Source: Patescibacteria group bacterium (GTDB lineage Bacteria > Patescibacteriota > Patescibacteriia > UBA2591 > UBA6264). Taken from it: a stretch of DNA of 8,251 nucleotides. How positions within the stretch are numbered: position 1 is the stretch's first letter; each line of letters starts with the position of its first letter. Of the stretch, positions 1-4,301 are shown one piece after another. The notes below the pieces were generated by a model that made no database searches, was not told where the DNA came from, and was given only the letters and a program-made list of their open reading frames with translations. Location of the stretch: contig JAHIMV010000039.1 of the NCBI GenBank assembly GCA_018896315.1, positions 1-8,251 of the forward strand, given 5' to 3'. The translations under genes were made by a program, and so were the position numbers.

Positions 1-941
1 CTTACGTCAAAAACTTTTTCTACTCCAAGTTTTTTTATCCCTGCCGCTAATTTTTCAGTAATAGGCATCCCTAAAGGAATATTAAATTCTTCGCCAATAC
101 TTGTTCTAATTGAAGGAGCAAACTGAACAACAACTAATTTATCTTTTTGTTGAACCCCGTTAGAAAAAATATCTTCTGTAGATTGATTCTTAGAAACAGA
201 ACTTTCAGTACTGTCAGATTTTCTAACGGGGTGAAAGGGTTTTTCAATTTCTTCAAATTCTCCAACCGCTTCAAAGGCACCAGCCGGACAATGAACAATA
301 CACTGTCCACAATAAATACAATCTTTATTCTTGTCTTTAGTAGGCACTATTTTTGTATGTACTCCCCTGTTTTTCATTTCTAAAAACCCGACTCCTTGTT
401 TTTCACACATTTCAACACAATTATAACAATCAATACACTTGGAAGAATCAAAAATAAGAGATTTTCCAAATTGATAAACTGAGAAGTCTTTTTTCCTGTC
501 AACGAAACGATTTGTTTTAAGTCGATGCCTTTTTGCTAATCTTAAAAGCTGGCAACGGGCTGTCCAAACACAGTCATTACATTCTTCAAAATGTTGGGCA
601 AGAATTAATTCTAAATTAATTCTTCTTACTCTCTTAATTCTTGGTGTATCAGTCATGACTTCCATTCCTGGTTTAACTTTAGTGGAACAAGATGTTTGTA
701 AATCTTTAATACCTTTTATTTTAACAACACAAATACAACAATTAGACTTTATTTCTAAATCTGAATGATAACAAAATGCTGGAATTTCAATTCCATGTTT
801 TTTGGCCACTTGAAAAACTGTCTGCCCCTCAAAAGCCTGAATCCTCTTTCCGTTAATAATTATTTTTACCCTGTTAAATTTCGCCGTAGGCGAACCTGCT
901 TCGCAGGATTTAACGGGGTGAATTCTTTTACTTTTAATCAT
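1..941 (-). CDS. hydA: [FeFe]-hydrogenase catalytic subunit HydA/HndD-like, N-terminal part, 3' end beyond the window
   Basis: The first 313 codons are present and the frame is still open at base 1. Residues about 26-95 form a [2Fe-2S] ferredoxin domain (Cys57, 68, 71, 85). A NuoG-type His-Cys [4Fe-4S] site follows (His117, Cys121, 124, 130), then a two-cluster ferredoxin domain (Cys169/172/175/179 and Cys208/211/214/218). From about residue 268 the protein reads VVVQFAPSIRTSIGEEF, the usual entry into the H-cluster domain of [FeFe] hydrogenases. The H-cluster cysteine motifs would lie outside the window, so catalysis is inferred. The family reduces protons or oxidises H2 in the cytoplasm, drawing electrons from NAD(P)H and/or ferredoxin through a HydB-type partner. 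The ATG overlaps the TGA of hydB (ATGA), which implies translational coupling. Two palindromic repeats are carried in frame, at residues 8-25 before the first domain and at 237-263 between the ferredoxin and H-cluster domains. A NuoG-like protein is the alternative, less likely given the H-domain start. Confidence 0.88.
   Translation of the reverse strand, partial: MIKSKRIHPVKSCEAGSPTAKFNRVKIIINGKRIQAFEGQTVFQVAKKHGIEIPAFCYHSDLEIKSNCCICVVKIKGIKDLQTSCSTKVKPGMEVMTDTPRIKRVRRINLELILAQHFEECNDCVWTARCQLLRLAKRHRLKTNRFVDRKKDFSVYQFGKSLIFDSSKCIDCYNCVEMCEKQGVGFLEMKNRGVHTKIVPTKDKNKDCIYCGQCIVHCPAGAFEAVGEFEEIEKPFHPVRKSDSTESSVSKNQSTEDIFSNGVQQKDKLVVVQFAPSIRTSIGEEFNIPLGMPITEKLAAGIKKLGVEKVFDV
154..232. repeat. 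Palindromic element copy A, in frame inside hydA (divergent interior)
   Basis: Perfect 14-base outer arms (ACCCCGTTAGAAAA at 154-167 and its complement at 219-232) enclose 51 bases. The interior lacks the two clean hairpins of the other copies; only a weak 6-base pairing (174-179 with 196-201) and the self-complementary CAGTACTG at 206-213 are visible. On the hydA strand it encodes residues 237-263, starting HPVRK and ending SNGV, with a Ser/Thr/Glu-rich middle. This is exactly the linker between the ferredoxin domains and the H-cluster domain. Its length of 79 is 1 modulo 3, as for the other copies. Confidence 0.8.
868..919. repeat. Palindromic element copy B, in frame near the hydA start
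   Basis: Outer arms are 868-879 (ACCCTGTTAAAT) and 908-919 (ATTTAACGGGGT), with one G-T wobble. Inside are hairpin 1 at 880-894 (TTCGCC, loop GTA, GGCGAA) and hairpin 2 at 895-907 (CCTGC, loop TTC, GCAGG). The four segments abut with no spare bases, so the predicted fold is a three-way junction. In hydA it encodes residues 8-25, HPVKSCEAGSPTAKFNRV, directly in front of the first strand of the [2Fe-2S] domain. Confidence 0.9.
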
Positions 942-1987
942 TTAAACTTAATCACTTTTTTAATTAAAGTTATAAAAGGCAAAGCCACGTTTTTTCCAAA
1001 AGGACAAAAGCTGGTTTGATCCAAAACAAATAATAAATCCATAAGTGTTTTTTGGTTCACCCTGTTAAATAATTTCGCCTTTGGCGAAATTGCCGCTTTG
1101 CGGCATTTAACAGGGTAAACTTTTTTTTTGCTTAAAATTTGCCTAACACGATAAACTCCTTCTCTACAAGGAACACATTTACCACAATTCTCTTTAAAAA
1201 AGAAATCAATCCATTTTTTCATTAAAAAATTTGGATTGGTTTTTTTAAGGTTATAAACAAAAATTGTTCCGACTCCACCTACTTTTTGATTTAGCTCCTT
1301 TGAGAGTAAAATGCGACCACTGGCTCCTCCTCCTGCTTGAACAAAAAAATTAAAATTAGGCAAATTATTTGTCTTTTTTAAAACCTGTCTCACGCTTAAT
1401 TTTTCTGATAATTCATAAACGCCTGGACTCTTTACCCCACTTAAAGAATAAAAACGCGTCTTTTTATACTTATTCTGAATGATTTGCGCTATATAATAAA
1501 AAGTTTCTACATTGTTGACTAAAGTAGGACAACCCCAAAGTCCTTTTTCAGGCGGGTATGGCGGGCGAGCCTGAGGAATAGGATCTTTTCCTTCTAATGT
1601 TTGAATTAAAGTGGTTTCTTCTCCGCAAAGATAGCCGCCTTGTTTTTTAAAAATTTTTATAGATAAATTATTAACTTTAATAATTTTGTCTAATGATTCT
1701 TTAAATTTTTGATAATAATCTTTACGAAGATAAATATAAGCTGAACTATGATCAATGGTTTTTAAAGCAATTTCGATTCCTTTAATTAATTCTTCTGGAT
1801 AATTATGAAGAATAAAACCATCTTTAAACGTCCCTGGTTCTCCTTCAGAACCGTTACAAATAATATATTTCTTTTTTGCTAAAGCTTTTTTAACCATTTC
1901 CCACTTTAATCCAGTAGGAAATTCTGCTCCACCCCGTCCTCTCAGACCAGAATCTTTTATTTTTTTAATTATGTTTTGAGGACTCAT
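938..1987 (-). CDS. hydB: NuoF/HydB-like NAD(P)H- and FMN-binding hydrogenase subunit
   Basis: This 349-residue protein matches the NuoF/HydB/HndC family, which takes electrons from NAD(P)H to FMN and passes them through a [4Fe-4S] cluster to a partner, here most likely HydA. Visible motifs are the Gly-rich FMN/NADH loop at about 14-29 (GLRGRGGAEFPTGLKW), the EGEPGTFKD stretch at about 48-56, the conserved GGYLCGEET and GLWGCPTLVNNVETF blocks, and the C-terminal cluster ligands Cys268, 271, 274 and 328. Odd points are Glu22 where the loop normally has Gly, and Ser47 where NADE normally has Asp. The N terminus starts just before the Gly-rich loop, so both the N-terminal extension and any thioredoxin-like domain are missing. 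An in-frame TAA two codons upstream of the ATG rules out a longer start. Residues 291-310 come from an in-frame palindromic repeat between Cys274 and Cys328. No HydC/NuoE-type gene is visible. Confidence 0.9.
   Translation of the reverse strand: MSPQNIIKKIKDSGLRGRGGAEFPTGLKWEMVKKALAKKKYIICNGSEGEPGTFKDGFILHNYPEELIKGIEIALKTIDHSSAYIYLRKDYYQKFKESLDKIIKVNNLSIKIFKKQGGYLCGEETTLIQTLEGKDPIPQARPPYPPEKGLWGCPTLVNNVETFYYIAQIIQNKYKKTRFYSLSGVKSPGVYELSEKLSVRQVLKKTNNLPNFNFFVQAGGGASGRILLSKELNQKVGGVGTIFVYNLKKTNPNFLMKKWIDFFFKENCGKCVPCREGVYRVRQILSKKKVYPVKCRKAAISPKAKLFNRVNQKTLMDLLFVLDQTSFCPFGKNVALPFITLIKKVIKFK
1059..1116. repeat. Palindromic element copy C, in frame inside hydB
   Basis: The 12-base outer arms (1059-1070 and 1105-1116) are perfectly complementary. 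Hairpin 1 is 1071-1091 (AATTTCGCC, loop TTT, GGCGAAATT) and hairpin 2 is 1092-1104 (GCCGC, loop TTT, GCGGC). Total length is 58, with no unpaired bases at the junction. In hydB it encodes YPVKCRKAAISPKAKLFNRV (residues 291-310). It occupies the variable loop of the C-terminal Fe-S domain, between the CxxCxxC motif and the last cysteine ligand, where relatives have an unrelated helical linker. Confidence 0.92.
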
Positions 1988-2009
1988 AAATTATCTAAAA
2001 AATCAAGAA

Positions 2010-2080
2010 TCGGGGTACCCGGAATTGCACCGAGACTACATTCTCCCCGAGAACGCGTCCTACTGTTAGACTATACCCCG
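2010..2080 (-). tRNA. tRNA-Pro (GGG anticodon), CCA not encoded
   Basis: A full cloverleaf can be drawn: acceptor CGGGGTA/TACCCCG, D stem GTCT/GGAC, anticodon stem CGTTC/GAATG, a four-base variable loop, and T stem CTCGG/CCGGG. The anticodon GGG is at 2046-2048. C1-G72, A73 and G37 are the usual bacterial proline identity features and support the assignment. Three positions are odd: C33 instead of U33, A18 instead of G18, and G55 in the T loop (TGCAATT) instead of U55. Positions 18 and 55 normally pair with each other. The gene lies 6 bases after the rpmB stop and 22 bases before the hydB start, so it is probably cut out of a shared transcript. Confidence 0.87.
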
Positions 2081-2086
2081 GAAAAA

Positions 2087-2269
2087 TTAAGACCCAAGAT
2101 TCATTTTTTTCAAAGATTTTAAACACTTAGTACAAATCTTTATCCTCTTGCCAGATATCATTTTTGTCTGTAAATTTAAATATTGCCGCCTTTTTGTAGC
2201 GATATTTGAATGGGATCTGGTGAAACTTGTTTGTGTGCCACGTCCACAGATTGAACAACGTCTTGCCAT
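2087..2269 (-). CDS. rpmB: 50S ribosomal protein bL28, zinc-binding type
   Basis: The 60-residue protein opens MARRCSICGRG and has a second cysteine pair near the end (Cys5, Cys8 and Cys46, Cys49), the four-cysteine zinc-ribbon form of bL28. The middle HSNIATKRRQYLNLQ segment is typical of the family. It binds 23S rRNA in the large subunit. It appears to be the first gene of the minus-strand unit rpmB - tRNA-Pro - hydB - hydA. The region upstream is extremely AT-rich, with no clear Shine-Dalgarno sequence. Confidence 0.93.
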   Translation of the reverse strand: MARRCSICGRGTQTSFTRSHSNIATKRRQYLNLQTKMISGKRIKICTKCLKSLKKMNLGS

Positions 2270-2430
2270 AAATTTAAAAATTTAAAATTTTTAAATAATA
2301 ATCAATAACCAAGAAACAAGATACAAACGTTTGATTATTTGATTATTAAAATTTGGAACTTATTTGATTATTATTTCTTGTATCTTATATCTTTTAATTT
2401 ATATTAACACTTTAAACTTATTTAGCAAGT
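2270..2430. other. Divergent AT-rich intergenic region between rpmB and the M50 gene
   Basis: This spacer should hold the promoters of both divergent units, but I see no convincing -35/-10 pair on either side. It contains a 12-base inverted repeat (AATAATAATCAA at 2294-2305 with its complement at 2364-2375), a 10-base palindrome CAAACGTTTG at 2324-2333, and a direct repeat of TTGATTATT around 2331-2347. In such AT-rich sequence these may be chance. A weak plus-strand candidate for the M50 gene is TTGTAT at 2378 with TATATT at 2400. Confidence 0.35.
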
Positions 2431-3051
2431 ATGACAGATTTTTATTTTAAAATTTTTATTTATATCATCATTATTCTCTCTGCTGTTTTCCATGAATATG
2501 CTCACGGTTGGGCAGCTTATCAACTTGGAGATTCAACAGCCAAAGATGAAGGGCGTTTAACCTTAAATCCTCTTGTCCATTTAGACCCTATTGGAACAGT
2601 GATTCTTCCTCTTTTTTTATTATTTACCTCTGGAATGTTTCTTGGTTGGGCCAAGCCTGTTCCTTATAATCCTTATAATCTTCGAGACTTAAAATATGGA
2701 ACATTAAAGGTGGCGATAGCTGGACCAGGGGCTAATCTTTTAATTGCTTTAGTTGTAGGCCTTATATTAAGACTCTTTCTGCCAGTCATCTCCAGTTATA
2801 GTATGGTTCTTCCATTTTACCTTGGTTTTATTGTTTATGTTAATATATTTTTAGCTTTGTTTAATTTATTGCCTTTTTCTCCTCTTGATGGTTCAAAAAT
2901 ATTCGCTGACCTCTTTCCTAATCAATGGAGATATTTTATGCAACTGGGAATGATGGGAATTTTCCTTGCCCTTTTTGTCGCCTTCTTTATTCTCTCCCCA
3001 ATCGCTAATTTTATTTTTAAAATAATTGTTGGACAAGGATTTATATTTTAG
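2431..3051 (+). CDS. Site-2-protease-like membrane zinc metalloprotease, peptidase family M50
   Basis: The 206-residue protein has HEYAH at 21-25 (HExxH zinc site) at the end of the first membrane segment and NLLPFSPLDG at 145-154, where Asp153 is the expected third zinc ligand. GPGANLL at 98-104 starts another conserved membrane segment. Five or so hydrophobic segments are visible (about 5-20, 55-72, 93-118, 127-147 and 170-197). The length and the lack of a PDZ domain fit the compact SpoIVFB/YwhC-like branch rather than RseP. Such proteases cut substrates within the membrane; the substrate here cannot be told. The gene stands alone between two translation-gene units. Upstream of the ATG is AGCAAGT, not a real Shine-Dalgarno sequence. 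Confidence 0.88.
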   Translation: MTDFYFKIFIYIIIILSAVFHEYAHGWAAYQLGDSTAKDEGRLTLNPLVHLDPIGTVILPLFLLFTSGMFLGWAKPVPYNPYNLRDLKYGTLKVAIAGPGANLLIALVVGLILRLFLPVISSYSMVLPFYLGFIVYVNIFLALFNLLPFSPLDGSKIFADLFPNQWRYFMQLGMMGIFLALFVAFFILSPIANFIFKIIVGQGFIF

Positions 3052-3077
3052 TGTCTCCGCCAAAACTGTATGCTATC

Positions 3078-3105
3078 TTGACATTTTTTTTTATTAAGTT
3101 AAAAT
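3078..3105 (+). promoter_or_regulatory. Predicted sigma70-type promoter of the rpsL-rpsG-fusA operon
   Basis: A perfect TTGACA at 3078-3083 and TAAAAT at 3100-3105 are separated by 16 bases that are mostly T. Transcription would start near 3112 and leave a leader of about 125 bases before the rpsL ATG. It is the best promoter match in this intergenic region. Confidence 0.7.
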
Positions 3106-3110
3106 ACAGT

Positions 3111-3232
3111 TCATTAGAACATTAGAACATCATAACATGAAAACATTCCCTGCCTGCGGCAGGCAAGGAAAAAATTTTTATAAAGTAAAATATCTCATGT
3201 TCAAATGTTCCAATGTTAAAATGTTAAAATGA
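3111..3232 (+). promoter_or_regulatory. Long imperfect inverted repeat in the rpsL leader
   Basis: Bases 3111-3130 pair with 3213-3232 at 16 of 20 positions; the mismatches are two AG/TT pairs spaced 8 apart. Inside, AACATGA (3134-3140) pairs perfectly with TCATGTT (3195-3201). A GC-rich hairpin (3146-3170) sits at the centre. Both sides consist of a roughly 9-base unit like CATTAGAA/CATTTTAA. The right arm ends 6 bases before the rpsL ATG, so folding would bury the region a ribosome has to bind. A regulatory role is inference. Confidence 0.5.
3146..3170. repeat. GC-rich hairpin in the rpsL leader
   Basis: Twelve-base arms TTCCCTGCCTGC / GCAGGCAAGGAA with one C-A mismatch surround a single central G. 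It is the only GC-rich patch in an AT-rich leader, and its TGCCTGC core looks like a dispersed palindromic repeat. There is an A-rich tract but no T tract after it, so it is not a standard terminator for the plus strand. Confidence 0.6.
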
Positions 3233-3238
3233 ATTATT

Positions 3239-3679
3239 ATGCCAACCGTTAATCAATTAGTCCGTAAAGGAAGAAAAAAATCTAAAAAGAAGTCAAAAAC
3301 GCCTGCTCTGCAGACTACTTTTAATATTTTAAAAAGAAGAAGAAATGAAATAGCAAAAGGCCAACCATTTTTGCGTGGTGTTTGTTTAAAAGTTACTACG
3401 CAAACTCCTAAAAAACCTAATTCTGCTCTACGAAAAATTGCCCGAGTAAGACTTTCTAATGGAATGGAAGTAACTGCCTATATCCCTGGAATTGGCCATA
3501 ATTTACAAGAACATTCTGTGGTTTTACTTCGTGGCGGTCGAGTAAAAGATCTTCCCGGTGTCCGCTATCATGTTGTACGTGGAGTTTATGATTCCGGGGG
3601 TGTTGAAAATAGAAAACAAAGTCGTAGCCTTTATGGAACAAAAAGGGGCAAAGGGAAACAAAAAACAGAAAAAAAATAA
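3239..3679 (+). CDS. rpsL: 30S ribosomal protein uS12
   Basis: This 146-residue S12 sits at the decoding site of the small subunit. TPKKPNSALRK (56-66), GHNLQEHSV and GGRVKDLPGVRYH (99-111) are fully conserved. Lys58 and Lys103 correspond to the two lysines where streptomycin-resistance changes arise in E. coli, so the sequence is the sensitive form. Between PAL (22-24) and PFLRGVC (43-49) it has about 15 more residues than E. coli S12; Bacillus S12 has a comparable extension here, so this is a known variant. The C-terminal tail is unusually Lys-rich. The start MPTVNQLVRK matches the family. No Shine-Dalgarno sequence precedes it; the bases before the ATG are AATTATT. Confidence 0.97.
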   Translation: MPTVNQLVRKGRKKSKKKSKTPALQTTFNILKRRRNEIAKGQPFLRGVCLKVTTQTPKKPNSALRKIARVRLSNGMEVTAYIPGIGHNLQEHSVVLLRGGRVKDLPGVRYHVVRGVYDSGGVENRKQSRSLYGTKRGKGKQKTEKK

Positions 3680-3683
3680 AGTG

Positions 3684-3730
3684 TTTTGTCTGAAATTTGG
3701 AGTGTTAACGAACAAATTTCAGCAACAAAA
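3684..3730 (+). promoter_or_regulatory. Stable hairpin just after rpsL, in the rpsL-rpsG spacer
   Basis: CTGAAATTT (3690-3698) pairs perfectly with AAATTTCAG (3714-3722), and TTTTGT (3684-3689) continues with ACAAAA (3725-3730) across a two-base bulge. That gives 15 pairs around a 15-base loop. It begins 4 bases after the rpsL stop. In E. coli the rpsL-rpsG spacer is where S7 represses its own translation, so this hairpin is a candidate S7-responsive element. No T tract follows, which argues against a terminator. Confidence 0.5.
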
Positions 3731-3735
3731 CCTTT

Positions 3736-3793
3736 ACCCTGTTAAATAATTTTACCAAAGGTAAAATTCCTGCTACGCAGGATTTAACAGGGT
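3736..3793. repeat. Palindromic element copy D, between rpsL and rpsG
   Basis: Outer arms ACCCTGTTAAAT (3736-3747) and ATTTAACAGGGT (3782-3793) are perfectly complementary. Hairpin 1 is 3748-3768 (AATTTTACC, loop AAA, GGTAAAATT) and hairpin 2 is 3769-3781 (CCTGC, loop TAC, GCAGG). At 58 bases it has the same segment lengths as copy C. Against copy C, both sides of hairpin 1 change together (CGCC/GGCG to TACC/GGTA) and pairing is kept. It is non-coding here and ends 32 bases before the rpsG ATG. Confidence 0.92.
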
Positions 3794-3825
3794 GCTCAAA
3801 AAATTAATAAATTAACTTTTCTCGC

Positions 3826-4296
3826 ATGCGTGGAAAACAAGCCTCAAAAAGAAAAATTAAACCCGACTCTAAATATCAGCTTCCTCAATTAGCTAAATTT
3901 ATTAATTATATAATGAAAGGCGGTAAAAAAATTACTGCAACAAAAATAGTTTATCAAGCATTAGACATTATTAAAGAAAAAAATAAGGGAGACTCAATAG
4001 AAATTTTCAAAAGAGCTATTGAAAATATTTCTCCTGTGGTAGAAGTGCGATCTCGTCGAATTGGTGGAGCCAATTACCAAATTCCATATCCAACAAATGA
4101 ATCTCGTCAATTTGTTTTAGCTTCGCGATGGATTATTGCCGCTGCTAAAGCCAAAAAGGGCAAAACTATGGCAGAAAAACTAGCAGAAGAGCTTTTAGAC
4201 GCTGCTGAAAAGCAAGGCTCTGCTATTAAGAAAAAAGAGGACGTTCATCGCATGGCCGAAGCCAACAAAGCCTTTGCTCACTTTGCAAGATACTAG
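3826..4296 (+). CDS. rpsG: 30S ribosomal protein uS7
   Basis: The 156-residue protein nucleates assembly of the small-subunit head by binding the 3' domain of 16S rRNA, and it contacts the exit site. Family landmarks are LAKFINYIMKGGKK (22-35), VEVRSRRIGGANYQIP (73-88) and the C-terminal EDVHRMAEANKAFAHFARY block. Length is ordinary and the start MRGKQASKRK fits the family. The bases before the ATG (TTTTCTCGC) hold no Shine-Dalgarno sequence. Its leader carries a 15-pair hairpin and copy D of the palindromic element. It ends in two adjacent TAG codons, and fusA starts 5 bases after the first stop, which suggests coupled translation. Confidence 0.97.
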   Translation: MRGKQASKRKIKPDSKYQLPQLAKFINYIMKGGKKITATKIVYQALDIIKEKNKGDSIEIFKRAIENISPVVEVRSRRIGGANYQIPYPTNESRQFVLASRWIIAAAKAKKGKTMAEKLAEELLDAAEKQGSAIKKKEDVHRMAEANKAFAHFARY

Positions 4297-4301
4297 TAGT
4301 T

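Noticed and set aside
147..383. Plus-strand open frame opposite hydA
   Set aside because: It is antisense to a well-conserved ferredoxin region and partly covers palindromic copy A; its translation has no recognisable domain.
765..1019. Plus-strand open frame across the hydB-hydA junction
   Set aside because: It runs opposite two recognised genes and through a palindromic repeat; the protein shows no family features.
154..1116. CRISPR array made from the repeated ACCCTGTTAAAT arms
   Set aside because: The copies are irregularly spaced, lie inside protein-coding frames and are internally palindromic; there are no regular spacers.
1541..1575. GC-rich inverted sequence CAGGC...GCCTG inside hydB as another repeat
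   Set aside because: It encodes the conserved proline-rich block before GLWG, and the pairing is short; it is explained by the protein.
2324..2333. CAAACGTTTG palindrome as an operator
   Set aside because: A single 10-base palindrome in very AT-rich DNA with no clear promoter beside it; too weak to call.
3239..3679. Extra residues in S12 as a novel insertion
   Set aside because: Firmicutes S12 proteins have a comparable extension at the same place, so it is a known variant.
3456..3749. Small open frames on both strands over the rpsL end and spacer
   Set aside because: They are shadows of rpsL in other frames; one is opened further by the palindromic element.
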